From: Longitalea luteola | GTDB lineage: Bacteria; Bacteroidota; Bacteroidia; Chitinophagales; Chitinophagaceae | Assembly (NCBI RefSeq): GCF_017356035.1 | Contig: NZ_JAFIQX010000012.1 | Span: 184,469-248,468 of the forward strand | DNA: 64,000 bases | Reading direction: 5' to 3' | Shown here: one piece after another, positions 33,665 to 43,481 of the stretch | How the letters are laid out: every line of letters begins with the position of its first letter | How positions within the stretch are numbered: position 1 is the first letter of the stretch | Program-made: the position numbers and the translations under genes | The notes under the pieces: generated by a model | Databases searched by the model: none | Told to the model about the DNA's origin: nothing | The model's input: only the letters and a program-made list of their open reading frames with translations

Positions 33665-34563
33665 TAGACGACCAGCAGCATTGTCCATTTACGCTGCTTA
33701 TCCTAATCGTCATTATGTTAGCGCTCCTCATAATGCATGTAATTTTTATCCAAGAATGACTTCAGGCGGGCATTGCAGCCCTGCAATCAGCACCGAAGTA
33801 GATACATCAAGTACAATTCTCATCAACTTTTATTTGAATTAACCCACGAACGGGTAAAAAAATCTACTAATCCACATTACAGACCAAAGAAGTTAATTGT
33901 TGCAATGGAAACCATATCGCAAAGCGGTGAGGGTACCAAATTTGCAACTATTCCATTCCCTTACCGGGTGAAATAATTACCCTGCGACCTGACGATTGCC
34001 GCGAATGCACCTAAACAAAACGTAATGCGTGTATGAGAAAATATTATTGGGCGATGCCATCTGTGCCATTTGAATACGATGCTTTTACAGCCTGCCTGCC
34101 GGCTCCCTGTAATGGAATATCCTGCAGAATCGATACTTCGTTCAAGATCAATAATAGTAAAATCATTAATGGTTTAAAATCCGGCGATGGCTAATGCCGC
34201 CGGTATCAGGTGGTCCGTTCCAAACACGGGCGTGGGCCTCAAGGGTCCTGCTACGCCGCTGGCGGTAACCTCCTGGTCGTTGAATCACCTCAATATCCTG
34301 GGATCGTTTAAGATATGCCACATCTGTTCAGGCCGCCCTGCGGCAGAATGGTGTGGCATTCTTGTTTCTCAACCGATACTTTGGCTTGAATTCTGTACTA
34401 TCTTTGGTCTGGAATTGTTCTCAACAATGGTTGCCAAACCGCATCCGTCCCGCGTACCTCCCGTATTTGTATGGCCATTCTATTGCATAGCCTTCAGGGA
34501 ATCAAACTTATCTTTTGAATTGACGACGCTGTACCTCAAATAATAACATTAAAAGTGTAATGT
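33665..34563 (+). other. Decayed region between T6SS module and ku
   Basis: No intact gene is supported. A short plus-strand stretch at about 33710-33840 and minus-strand stretches at 34000-34540 read as protein-like pieces in shifting frames (for example DFTIIDLERSIDSAGYSI on the minus strand near 34110-34160). This suggests at least one degraded gene that I cannot identify. An open plus frame at 34187-34543 lies over this and lacks any family character. Confidence 0.35.
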
Positions 34564-35340
34564 ATGCGTGCGATGTGGAAAGGGTCGATCGGGTTCGGCC
34601 TGGTTAACATCCCTGTGCGGATGTATGTTGCTACTGAGGAAAGCTCCATCCCGTTTGTGCAGCTCGACAAAAAGACCAACAGCCGCGTTCGGTATAAAAA
34701 GGTCAGCGAGTCCACCGGCAAGGAATTGTTCCAGGAGGATATTGTACGTGCCTACCAGATGGGCGAAGATTATGTGATCGTCGAGGATGCCGACTTCCAG
34801 AAAGCAGCTCCCGAAAAGATCGATCACCTCGAGATCACCCAGTTCATCAATGAAAAAGAAATAGACGCCGTCTATTACGAAAAGCCTTACTACCTCGAGC
34901 CCGATAAAATGGGAGCGAAAGCCTATGTGCTCCTGCGCGATGCCCTCAAAAAAGAAAACAAAGCCGCCCTCGGCCCCCTGGTATACCATAACAAAGAATG
35001 GATCTGCCTCATAAAACCGCTCCGCAAAGTGCTGGTCATGCACCGCCTGCGCTTTACCGATGAAATTCGAAGCGAAGCGGGTATCGTAGTCCCCGATACC
35101 GCCATTAAACCCGAGGAATTGAAAATGGCCAGTATGCTCATCGGGCAACTCACCAAACCTTTCAAGCCCGAAGATTATAAAGATACCTACTCGGAGAAAT
35201 TAATGAAAGTGATCGAAGCCAAAGCAAAAGGCAAACCTACCGGCAAACCGTTGAAGGTGGCGCACAATGCTACCACGGTAGATCTTATGGAGAAGCTGAA
35301 GGCAAGCCTGAATGTAAAACATACCAAAAAAGCATCCTGA
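34564..35340 (+). CDS. ku: Ku protein of bacterial non-homologous end joining
   Basis: The 258-aa protein is a bacterial Ku: MRAMWKGSIGFGLVNIPVRMY, YKKVSESTGKEL, EKIDHLEITQFINEKEIDAVYYEKPYYLEPDK, AYVLLRDAL and EELKMASMLI. Length and the basic C-terminal tail (KAKGKPTGKP...HTKKAS) are typical of bacterial homodimeric Ku, where the tail recruits ligase LigD and helps DNA threading. It binds double-strand break ends. No ligD is in the window, so the partner is elsewhere. It stands alone. Confidence 0.93.
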   Translation: MRAMWKGSIGFGLVNIPVRMYVATEESSIPFVQLDKKTNSRVRYKKVSESTGKELFQEDIVRAYQMGEDYVIVEDADFQKAAPEKIDHLEITQFINEKEIDAVYYEKPYYLEPDKMGAKAYVLLRDALKKENKAALGPLVYHNKEWICLIKPLRKVLVMHRLRFTDEIRSEAGIVVPDTAIKPEELKMASMLIGQLTKPFKPEDYKDTYSEKLMKVIEAKAKGKPTGKPLKVAHNATTVDLMEKLKASLNVKHTKKAS

Positions 35341-35572
35341 TAACGGCTTACATTACTGAAATACACTTCTTAAAAGGATAACACATAATATAATCTATAC
35401 GGTATTTGTTGTCATGACGAATACACATTTTTATTTCCTGCTTTTGTCAAGCGGCCGCCCCAATTGTTTGTATATATAAACGCATCTTTTAAAGGCCCGG
35501 GCTTCTTTGCTTTCCGTTCTCTTTGCCACATACTTGCAGCTTTCTTATTTCTAAATCCTAAACTGGTTTTTT

Positions 35573-35851
35573 ATGCTAAAAATCAAAGTATGCCTTATTG
35601 CTGCTGCCATCGCTGGCGGCGTCTTCGGCGCCATTGCGCACAAACCTCAAGCTTTGTGCGAAGGACAACCCCAATATTACAAGTTCGGGAATACTTATTT
35701 CCCCGCCGGGGAGTACGGTGTTCATTATGTTTGTCAGGCGGCCGCCGGAACGTGCACCTGGTATCAGCCCAATCCTTTTAATCCCAACAGCTGGGCGCCC
35801 TGCCGCACCGGCGCCTTTTCTTGGTTGATCAATGCGCCGGCAAAGAAATAA
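35573..35851 (+). CDS. Small exported Cys-containing protein, DUF6520-like
   Basis: The 92-aa product has a signal-like N-terminus (LKIKVCLIAAAIAGGVFGAIAH) and a mature part with Cys at about residues 29, 54, 61 and 77. It includes the pattern HYVCQAAAGTCTWYQPNP, like the short DUF6520-type proteins found in many Bacteroidota. Function unknown; disulfides outside the cytoplasm are likely. Its stop is 1 bp from the converging SusD stop. Confidence 0.6.
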   Translation: MLKIKVCLIAAAIAGGVFGAIAHKPQALCEGQPQYYKFGNTYFPAGEYGVHYVCQAAAGTCTWYQPNPFNPNSWAPCRTGAFSWLINAPAKK

Positions 35852-35852
35852 G

Positions 35853-37220
35853 CTAGCGCGGATTTTGTTCTATATGATCGTTGAGGGCAATAACTTCGGG
35901 CGGAATTGGAAATACATAACGCTGGTCGTTCGGTGTAAGGGTATATACCTCTTGTCCAAAACTCCGTTGCAGGCTAATCGCAGCGCCCTCTTTGTTCAGG
36001 CGGCGGATATCAGACCAGCGCAGCCCCCGGAACACCAGCTCTTTGCGCCGCTCCGTTAATACCAGCTGTAGCACTTCTGCGGCTGTATTTACAGCGGGTG
36101 GGGTATAGGCGCCGTTTATCCATCTGCTCTTCAGTAGTCTAACCAGGTCTTGTAAAGCTCCGGCTGCATCCTGCAGCCGCGCTTTACATTCTGCACGAAT
36201 CAACAATACTTCATCTACCGCCAGGCCGCTGAAACTGAATATATAGCCACTGTACCCATAGTTGCTAATGGGGAAACCTGCATTGTCTACGGAAAAGAAC
36301 AGCACTTTTCGCAAGTCTCCTGCAGCATAAGATCGATATAATAAGGAATCGATATAGCAATTTCCCGAATATAGCATAGTGGCTCCGGAATACAGGTTGC
36401 TCTGGTACAAAACTTCCTCGTTATTGGCTGTAAACGGGTTCACGACCGTGGTATCGGAGCTATTATAATCCAGGAGTTTTGCATATAATAAGAGACTACT
36501 GTCTGCATACACCAGGGCATTTGTGTAATCTCTCATGCTTAGGTACACCCTGGCAAGTAAGGCATAGGCGGCCGTCCGGGAAGGCCGGTTTTTGCGAAGG
36601 GGGTCAGGAAGGGCCGGCAGTGAATGGGCTGCCTCTTTTAGATCCTTCGTAATTTGTTCGTAGGTGCCTCCTAATGTCGCGCGGTATATCGGTTCAAAAG
36701 GATCACCCGTTAACCGCAACGGAATACCTGGGTCGGCTGCATTATTTCCATCGTAAAGGTTTGCAAATTGCAGCGCTACATTAAAAAAGGCATAACTCCT
36801 GATAAACAGCGCTCGCCCTCGCAGGTGGCTGGTCAATTGAGGCTTATCGGTCGGCAGATCCGGCAGGGCATCGAGCACAGAGTTGGCATAATACACTTGT
36901 TTATAGGGTTGGTTCCAGTCATCTACGGGTAAATTGTCAGGGAAAATCTCACGCCGCCAAAAGTAGGCATTACGTTCCGCCGGGTAAAACCGGTTGGTAT
37001 CAACGATATAAAAATTGTCGGCCGAGATCTCCGGTAATGCTGGGGTCTCGGCCATGACGATCATATTGTCCAGCAGGGCTTGAGCATCTTCTAAACTATT
37101 CAAGAGGTCCAAACTACTGTCCGGAATTCTTTCTAGTTCGCTCTGTTTAGTGCAGGTAATGGAGAGCAACAGCAAAACAAGAGGCAGGATGGTTGAACGG
37201 TTAGTGGGTTTGTTATTCAT
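35853..37220 (-). CDS. SusD/RagB-family outer membrane lipoprotein
   Basis: The 455-aa protein has a lipoprotein signal ending LLLSITC (lipobox Cys at about residue 22), then SusD features: helical TPR-like segments (VYYANSVLDAL, RGRALFIRSYAFFNVALQFANLYDG), YALLARVYLSMRDYTNALVYADSSL, and the C-terminal ERRKELVFRGLRWSDIRRLN...YVFPIPPEVIALND. SusD proteins cap a SusC channel and capture glycan or peptide ligands at the cell surface. It starts 31 bp after the SusC stop. Start ATG 37220 is used; the frame runs further upstream to 37325 inside susC. No glycoside hydrolase is nearby, so the ligand is unknown. Confidence 0.9.
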   Translation of the reverse strand: MNNKPTNRSTILPLVLLLLSITCTKQSELERIPDSSLDLLNSLEDAQALLDNMIVMAETPALPEISADNFYIVDTNRFYPAERNAYFWRREIFPDNLPVDDWNQPYKQVYYANSVLDALPDLPTDKPQLTSHLRGRALFIRSYAFFNVALQFANLYDGNNAADPGIPLRLTGDPFEPIYRATLGGTYEQITKDLKEAAHSLPALPDPLRKNRPSRTAAYALLARVYLSMRDYTNALVYADSSLLLYAKLLDYNSSDTTVVNPFTANNEEVLYQSNLYSGATMLYSGNCYIDSLLYRSYAAGDLRKVLFFSVDNAGFPISNYGYSGYIFSFSGLAVDEVLLIRAECKARLQDAAGALQDLVRLLKSRWINGAYTPPAVNTAAEVLQLVLTERRKELVFRGLRWSDIRRLNKEGAAISLQRSFGQEVYTLTPNDQRYVFPIPPEVIALNDHIEQNPR

Positions 37221-37251
37221 AACATGGGCTTTATTGCTGAATATGTTTACA

Positions 37252-40200
37252 CTATTTAAAAGTTCCTCTAAAACCAATTGTATATAGCACTGGCTGGCGG
37301 TAGCGGGTATGTTGCTCGGGGTCAATACCCCATTTGTTGGCTCGCCAGATAATCCAAGTATTGCTACAGTTCAAAAATACATTGGCCATCCGCAGTTGTC
37401 CCTTTTTTAATGGCCGGTCTTCCAGTTCATAACTCAATTGAATATTCTGCAGCCGAAGGTGATCGGCCCTTTCAACAAGCACATTTGAATAGTTATAGAA
37501 TATGTCCCTGTTAGGATCGGGAGCGGCAGTCACTGGTATGGATGGTACGGTGGTGGTTTTTTCATCACCAGGCTGGCGCCAGCGGCGGCTAAAGTCAGCA
37601 GATCCGGTTGGAACTCCCTGGTACAGGTCATAATAATTGATACTTTGCCTTCTGAAGTAATAGTTCAATTTATACAATACCGTTACTGACAGGTTTAATT
37701 GTTTATAACTAAAATCATTCGTGATACTTCCAAATACGGCTGGGGTGGCCCGACCATGATAGGTTAGGCTGTTGCTGCCCTTGGCCATGACCATATCCAT
37801 GTATTGAGTGCCTTTTTCGCCGAGGGGATTGCCGTATGGGTCAAGGCCTTTAAAAGGAAAGCTGAACAGGCCATAGAGCGGTTTACCTATCACCGTGGTA
37901 AAGTAGTTGGGATCGCAATATTTCCAGGCTGCGAGTACAGTGTCTTTAACATGGGTTACCTTTTCGTTCACTATAGTCATCATAAAGCCGGTACGCCAGC
38001 TGAATGGCCGCATGATGTTTTTGCTTTCTATTACAATATCCAAGTTGCGCGACGACATATCGGCTACATTCCCAGTAAGATCAGTGCCTAGTGTGGGATC
38101 AAGGTCATTATAGCCAATCAGGTAGTGGGATGATTTGCGATACCAGTTTATGTTGAGCTCGATGCGGTCGTTAAGGGTTCTTAGATTTAATCCAATGTTC
38201 AGATTGCGAACCCTTTCCCAACGCAGCGTATTCTGAGGTGCATTAGTAAGAAAGGCAAAGGGGTTACCATTACTGTTCAAGCCGCTATAATCAACGGTTC
38301 GCCAGGCAGAGGCATAATAGGGCGGATAGCCCGTAGTACCATAGGTAGCGCTTAACCGGACAAATGGTAACCAAATACTGTGGTAAAAGCGTTCGGAACT
38401 TAACTGCCAGGCAAGACCCACAGATGTTAACGGCGAAAACCGGTTATTGATACGGCGCGCGAATAAATTGGAGCGTTCGTACCGTGCACTGGCCGTGAGA
38501 TCATATTTTTCTCTCCATCTAAAAAGCGCATTTGAATAAGTAGATGCATAGATGTGGAATAGGGACTGCGACAATTGGGGAGAGGGGATATACATTTTAA
38601 ACGCTGGAAAATAGTACATTGGATAAAGGGCCTTGTAGTCGATATTCGTTTTTCCGGCGCCGGTTGCTATATTATAGTCATAGATTCGTTCCCGGGTATG
38701 GGTTTCCTCATTAATAACTCGGTCTTTACCGGCCATCAGCACAAGGCTTTTGTTGTTCCATTTTTTGGTGTAGCTGAACTGCAAGCGCATATTGGTAGAG
38801 CTATATTTGCTTCTATACAAGTTGGCAATATCTCCTGCGGGAATGGGTCGGAATACGGCACCTGGTGTTAGTTGGGAATAACTGTTCACCAGGTCACGGG
38901 TAAAAAAACTTTCTTCTGCATGCACCTCCTTTAACTGATTAAATGCTCCCTGGTGCTGAAAATACGTATTGATCCCCAACCCCGGCACTATTTTACCGGC
39001 ATCCCATTTAAGCGCTACATTGTACCTGTAGTCGAGTTCGGTAACGAAATGATTCCGCAAACGAAATTCTCGCAAAGGATAATATCTCCAGTCAAGCAGC
39101 CTGTTATTGCCGGCCGTATCAATATAGTTGTAGCGGTATTTATAGGGAATAGCCACCTCCATATTGTTTTTTTTATTATTATTGTCTAACAGCATTTGGT
39201 AAGGCAGCAATAATTCCGGAACGCCGTTCATATTCTTTTGTAAGTGCTGGGCCAGCGAAATACCGGTACCAATCTCCAGGGTCCTGAATTTAGTATTGAA
39301 TTTTAGCAGGGATGTTGTGCGTTCTTCCCGGCTTAATTGCCATTCGGGGTGAATGCGGTCATAGCCGGTAGACATGTAGTAATTGTAGGCCTTGCCACCT
39401 CCTTCCAGTTGAATAAAGTAATGCTGTCGCATGCTCGGACGGTAAAAATAATTTTCCAGATCATTGCGGTTATCCAATTTGGCCAGCGAGTCCAAATAAT
39501 TTAGTCTTTGGGTAGCTGGGACGTTTCTGTATAATTCTTCCACAACTTGCGACAAGGATGGGTGCGTAGGAAATCGAAGCAGGTGGTCGAAATATCTGCT
39601 TTTAAATACCGTCGTATCAAAGTGAATATGATCTGCGGCACTCATTCGGTCTGATGTAAAAAGGTTGGGTCTGGCAGCGAAGCTAACGGATGTATTAAAC
39701 GATAGGCGGAACCGTTTGAAATAGTTGGAGGATCTGGTTTTAAGAATTACGACGCCATTGGCCGCTCTGGCGCCCCAAATGTTAAGGGCCGCTGCATCAC
39801 GCAATACGGTAATGTCTTGAATATCATCCGGATTAATATTGATGAGATTCCCTTGCAAGGGAAAATTGTCAATAATAATTAGCGGGTCGGGGTTTAGGAG
39901 GCTGGTTCGGGCGCCAATAGAGAAATAGTCGGGCTGAAACAGGCGGGCGTTTTTTACAGGTAAAGCAAGGGCCGGTACGATGCCCTCTAGCCGTTGAGCT
40001 ACATTTATGGATACGCGCTGTTGGAACAAGGGCAGATTTACAGAAAAATCGGAGCCCAGTTTGTTGTTTTTTTTAAAATGCTGGTAGCCTGTATTGATAG
40101 CTACTATCGCTACATTGTTCGTAAGATGCCTCTGTACCCTGATAGTGATCTTTTTGTGGTAAATCGTAGTGACAGGTTCTATGTTTAAGCCAGAGACTCT

Positions 40201-40656
40201 TATTTTTGTATTCGGTCCAATACTGTCCATGAAGAAATTTCCATTAGCATTGGTAACGGCCGAAAGGCCGTTACGTAAGTCCGTCACGGTGGCATTGGCA
40301 ACAGGTTGTTCGTTTTGATCGAGTACCTGGCCCGCCCGCAAAGCTTCTTCATATTCTTCCCGAAGCACCACAATAATGGCATTGGCAAGTGTTAAATAAA
40401 ATATCTGGTTTTTGCCCAGCAATTGCAATACGGAATATAATGTTGCCTGTTCAACATGAATGGAGACCTTCTTTGATTCTTTTCGCCGCAGCCATTTGTA
40501 AGTGTCAATGACCGGGATCTTTGTTTGTTGCTGAATAGAATCGAGCGCTGCTTTTACTTCACCTTTATCTATATGAAGGGTGACCAATTGGGCAAGGATC
40601 AATTGTGGCGCCAGCAACAAGATGGCTACAGCAATGACCTGGTAAAAAATCCTCAT
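37252..40656 (-). CDS. SusC/RagA-family TonB-dependent transporter with STN domain
   Basis: The 1134-aa protein begins with a signal peptide (MRIFYQVIAVAILLLAPQLILA), then an STN domain (about 24-95), a CarboxypepD_reg-like domain (GQVLDQNEQPVANATVTD), the plug (IDNFPLQGNLININPDDIQDITVLRDAAALNIWGARAANGVVIL) and a long beta-barrel ending in a typical Phe-Lys terminus (GFRGTFK). The STN domain signals to the FecR encoded upstream, so it is a transducer type. It imports the ligand caught by SusD across the outer membrane using TonB energy. I use ATG 40656 for the signal peptide; an earlier in-frame start at 40710 adds 18 residues. Confidence 0.92.
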   Translation of the reverse strand: MRIFYQVIAVAILLLAPQLILAQLVTLHIDKGEVKAALDSIQQQTKIPVIDTYKWLRRKESKKVSIHVEQATLYSVLQLLGKNQIFYLTLANAIIVVLREEYEEALRAGQVLDQNEQPVANATVTDLRNGLSAVTNANGNFFMDSIGPNTKIRVSGLNIEPVTTIYHKKITIRVQRHLTNNVAIVAINTGYQHFKKNNKLGSDFSVNLPLFQQRVSINVAQRLEGIVPALALPVKNARLFQPDYFSIGARTSLLNPDPLIIIDNFPLQGNLININPDDIQDITVLRDAAALNIWGARAANGVVILKTRSSNYFKRFRLSFNTSVSFAARPNLFTSDRMSAADHIHFDTTVFKSRYFDHLLRFPTHPSLSQVVEELYRNVPATQRLNYLDSLAKLDNRNDLENYFYRPSMRQHYFIQLEGGGKAYNYYMSTGYDRIHPEWQLSREERTTSLLKFNTKFRTLEIGTGISLAQHLQKNMNGVPELLLPYQMLLDNNNKKNNMEVAIPYKYRYNYIDTAGNNRLLDWRYYPLREFRLRNHFVTELDYRYNVALKWDAGKIVPGLGINTYFQHQGAFNQLKEVHAEESFFTRDLVNSYSQLTPGAVFRPIPAGDIANLYRSKYSSTNMRLQFSYTKKWNNKSLVLMAGKDRVINEETHTRERIYDYNIATGAGKTNIDYKALYPMYYFPAFKMYIPSPQLSQSLFHIYASTYSNALFRWREKYDLTASARYERSNLFARRINNRFSPLTSVGLAWQLSSERFYHSIWLPFVRLSATYGTTGYPPYYASAWRTVDYSGLNSNGNPFAFLTNAPQNTLRWERVRNLNIGLNLRTLNDRIELNINWYRKSSHYLIGYNDLDPTLGTDLTGNVADMSSRNLDIVIESKNIMRPFSWRTGFMMTIVNEKVTHVKDTVLAAWKYCDPNYFTTVIGKPLYGLFSFPFKGLDPYGNPLGEKGTQYMDMVMAKGSNSLTYHGRATPAVFGSITNDFSYKQLNLSVTVLYKLNYYFRRQSINYYDLYQGVPTGSADFSRRWRQPGDEKTTTVPSIPVTAAPDPNRDIFYNYSNVLVERADHLRLQNIQLSYELEDRPLKKGQLRMANVFLNCSNTWIIWRANKWGIDPEQHTRYRQPVLYTIGFRGTFK

Positions 40657-40790
40657 GGAACAATATTTTAATAAATGGAATCTCACGGCCTGGTGGCAGA
40701 TAAGGCGCACTTAATTGATGTGGTTGAAGCAGGAGCAGGACGAGGTCAATGGTCAATGTATGCTGTGAACAGAGACAATGTGTGGCTGAT

Positions 40791-42089
40791 CTAGTGCACG
40801 ATGAGTCTTTTACCTTCGATTTTTACATGCGATTTGCCGTCTGAAGTTGTCAGTTGCTTAATGACAGCTTCAGCGCTTTTGGTTCTTAGTCCCTGGAACG
40901 AAACCTGCGTATGCGAAAGATTAACGCCCATCAGGGTAAGGCCGTACCAGCGGGCAATCTCTTGCGCAACCTGGTTCAGGTCATCTTTGTCGAAATGGAA
41001 CAACCGGTTGGTATAGGCCACTACTTTGTCCCTATTATTCGTGTTGTACTTATTGATAGGTGATCCTTTTGAGAAGCGGGCAGTTTGACCTGGTTGCAAG
41101 ATAGAATGATAGGGGCCGACAGCGACCAACAGGCTGTCGCCGGTCAATAATGTTATTTCTGTTTGTTCTTCATCCGGGTAACACCGCATATTGAAGGATG
41201 AACTGCCGATAGCTTCTACCCGGGCGCCATTTGCAGACACGATGAAAGGAAGGCTGTCGTTTTGAACAACAATAAAATGGCCTTCACCGGTGAGCTTAAT
41301 TTTCCTGTTAGCCCCTTGGAACGGATTTGGGTAAAATATCCGCGACTGTGCATTGAGGGTAACAATACTTCCATCGGGCAGCATATGGTCTTTTAAGATA
41401 GAGCTGTCATCATTCAGGATGTCAAAAGGCTCTAGTGCTTTCTGCGGAAAATTAAAAGGGCCGTTGCGGCTGGCATAATGATTGGTGATGGGTTGGGGTG
41501 GTGCTGCTGATGCTGATGGCAGTTGCCGAAATGCCTCAGGCACATTCGCTGCAGTTACAGGCGGTGATTCATAGCCGGCCTCATATATTATTGGCGCCGC
41601 TGACGGTGTCCTAACCTGTTTCTGATGGGTATTGTCATTATGAACAGAGATTGGCAGCGGTGATTGTTTCGCCGCCTTTGCTTCCGGTTTGTTCACCGGC
41701 TTTGTTTTAGCTGGTGTAGTGTGTAAATGGGTCAACGATGGCGTTGTGTCAGGGGCGAGGTGTTTATGCAGCCAGATGCCGCACGACAATAAAATAATGG
41801 CGGCAGCAGACCAGATGACAATTTGCCGCTTCATGCGCTTCACTTTGGCCCTGTGTTCATATATATGTAGTCTTCGCTGAAAATCCCTCTCGCATGCATC
41901 CAGGTCCAAAGCTTCGAGTTCATTGATACCATCGATTATGAAGTCAGGATCATCGAACCGATCGAGCCATACCCTGTTGTCGACCGATAGTGAGGCCCAT
42001 TCTTCCAGCTGCATTATTTCCGTAGGAGTAGCTTCCCCGATCAGGGAGCGCACAACCAGCGTTGAAATAGGTTTACGTATTTCTGACAT
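40791..42089 (-). CDS. FecR-family anti-sigma factor
   Basis: The 432-aa protein has a cytoplasmic N-terminal anti-sigma part (LMQLEEWASLSVDNRVWLDRF, about 1-75), a membrane helix (about 88-106, IVIWSAAAIILLSCGIWL), a long Pro/Ala/Thr linker (110-215), a periplasmic FecR domain (HMLPDGSIVTLNAQSRIFYPNPF... about 235-340) and a C-terminal DUF4974/STN-like domain (ALFHFDKDDLNQVAQEIARWYGL). It holds the sigma factor at 42235 until SusC reports ligand. The linker is unusually long; the paralogous copy at 43482 has one of different composition. Confidence 0.9.
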   Translation of the reverse strand: MSEIRKPISTLVVRSLIGEATPTEIMQLEEWASLSVDNRVWLDRFDDPDFIIDGINELEALDLDACERDFQRRLHIYEHRAKVKRMKRQIVIWSAAAIILLSCGIWLHKHLAPDTTPSLTHLHTTPAKTKPVNKPEAKAAKQSPLPISVHNDNTHQKQVRTPSAAPIIYEAGYESPPVTAANVPEAFRQLPSASAAPPQPITNHYASRNGPFNFPQKALEPFDILNDDSSILKDHMLPDGSIVTLNAQSRIFYPNPFQGANRKIKLTGEGHFIVVQNDSLPFIVSANGARVEAIGSSSFNMRCYPDEEQTEITLLTGDSLLVAVGPYHSILQPGQTARFSKGSPINKYNTNNRDKVVAYTNRLFHFDKDDLNQVAQEIARWYGLTLMGVNLSHTQVSFQGLRTKSAEAVIKQLTTSDGKSHVKIEGKRLIVH

Positions 42090-42234
42090 ATTTAAGTTAT
42101 TAAAAGTATGGTTAAAAAAATTACCCCGGTGTTTTACTGGTCCGAAAGAAGACGTTCGAAATTTAAAAGGCGGACAAATTTTACCAGTTTTTTTACAATA
42201 ATAATTTAGCGTCCGATCACTAATAGCATAGTTG

Positions 42235-42774
42235 TTATAGTGATATACAGTTGCCTAGCAGTTGCTTTAGATTTCGCAGGGCCAACACCTTTAGCCGGCC
42301 TACTGTGCGCACGGAGATATTCATTATTCCGGCAATTTCTTCATTGGTTTTTCCCTGCCAGTAACTAAGTCTGGCAACGCGCCGTTGCCTGGGATCAAGC
42401 CTGTTACAGGCATTTGTCAACTCGTTAAAAATTTCTGCTTCTTCCCAGGTCCGGGCTGCGTGTGGTGTTTCAGTGTCCTGTGTGGAAACCAACTGAAGAT
42501 AGAGCTGTTGTAATCGTTTCTTCCTCAGTACATCGTAACACGCATTACGGGCAAGTACGTACAGGAAGCTCCTTACATTTTGTTCTGTTTCAAATCGGTC
42601 CTCGCATTTGCATAGTTTGTAGAATACTTCCTGGCTAAGGTCCCAAGCTCCGTCTCTCTCCCTAAGGAGACGCCAGGAAAAGAAGTAGATTGATGGAAAA
42701 AATTTTTTGTACAGATCACTGAAGGATTGCCAGTTGTGTTGATTAAACGAGCAATCTGAAATTGTATTTTGCAT
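42235..42774 (-). CDS. ECF sigma factor (FecI-like)
   Basis: The 179-aa protein has sigma region 2 (FSDLYKKFFPSIYFFSWRLLRERDGAWDLSQEVFYKL, about 17-90) and region 4 (about 120-175) with NEEIAGIMNISVRTVGRLKVLALRNL as the helix-turn-helix. It is the partner of the FecR gene downstream (145 bp gap) and presumably drives the SusCD genes that follow. Intact, and the closest relative in the window of the truncated sigma part in the fusion at 43482. Confidence 0.9.
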   Translation of the reverse strand: MQNTISDCSFNQHNWQSFSDLYKKFFPSIYFFSWRLLRERDGAWDLSQEVFYKLCKCEDRFETEQNVRSFLYVLARNACYDVLRKKRLQQLYLQLVSTQDTETPHAARTWEEAEIFNELTNACNRLDPRQRRVARLSYWQGKTNEEIAGIMNISVRTVGRLKVLALRNLKQLLGNCISL

Positions 42775-43083
42775 AGTATAGTACTGGTTTGCTACTAGTT
42801 AATAAAATTCGATGCTTGCTATCCTGTATATTTAAGCAAGCATATAACAGTATAGTTTAACCGGTACCAGTAAACGGGGTGCGTGATCACAGGGGGTATA
42901 ACGGAATAATGGGCTCGAATGTAAAACATTTTAACATATTCTACTGTACAAAAAAGTTGTACTAAAATGCAAATGTTGTAGAGGATTGAATAAATATTAA
43001 TGCAAAAATGAAAGGTTTGCATGCAATTTAACAAAGCAGCAGTGGATTGGAAAGTGTACAAGCTATAACCGGAACATTTATTT
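42775..43083 (-). other. AT-rich gap upstream of the ECF sigma gene
   Basis: About 300 bp with no family-like frame on either strand. It should hold the promoter for the sigma/FecR/SusCD unit and marks where the rest of the SusC barrel of the decayed paralogous locus would have been. No remaining barrel sequence is detected. Confidence 0.35.
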
Positions 43084-43461
43084 TTACCGCAATTGCCTAT
43101 AAGCTGTTTTAAGGGGTGCAGCTACAGTTTGATGACTGTGGCCTAGCTTCTCCTCTACTTGAATAACAATATCCTGTATGCGGTATACAAAAAAAGTATC
43201 GGTTTTTATATTTACACCATAGAGTTTTAAGTAAGTCTTTGGTTTAAGCACTCTAAAATAAAAAATACCTTTCGAGTTAGTAGATGTGGAAAAATAAGTA
43301 CTCAGGTTTACGACTGTAACATCTATAGCCGGTTCACCGTACTGGTTGATGATCCTACCAGTCGTTCCCGCTACTGCCTTCTCATTGATTTGAGCATGCA
43401 TTAGTTTGAACAACAATAAAACTGTTACAAGAATTATAACCGGTTTATCTCGGAATCTCAT
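43084..43461 (-). pseudogene. SusC N-terminal stub (signal peptide plus CarboxypepD_reg-like domain)
   Basis: The 125-aa frame has a signal peptide (residues 1-23, ending MHAQ) and one CarboxypepD_reg-like beta domain (TGRIINQYGEPAIDVTVVNL...NSKGIFYFRV), then stops. Its tail (VNIKTDTFFVYRIQDIVIQVEE...LKTAYRQL) lines up with the intact SusC at 37252 just before the plug (GLNIEPVTTIYHKKITIRVQRHL...NTGYQHF). The STN, plug and barrel are missing. It is probably the leftover of a duplicated SusC; a small independent secreted protein is the alternative. It lies 20 bp after the sigma-FecR fusion gene. Confidence 0.6.
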
Positions 43462-43481
43462 GTATAGGGGTTGAGCTTATA

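Noticed and set aside
34187..34543. 118-codon plus-strand frame before ku
   Set aside because: Composition is atypical and the opposite strand carries broken protein-like stretches; more likely a chance frame over a decayed gene.
37252..40656. A polysaccharide utilisation locus with a defined glycan
   Set aside because: No glycoside hydrolase, lyase or esterase is linked to this SusCD pair, so no substrate can be named.
42819..43061. 80-codon frame upstream of the ECF sigma gene as a small gene
   Set aside because: Rich in Cys, Tyr and Ile with no pattern; fits chance translation of AT-rich promoter DNA.
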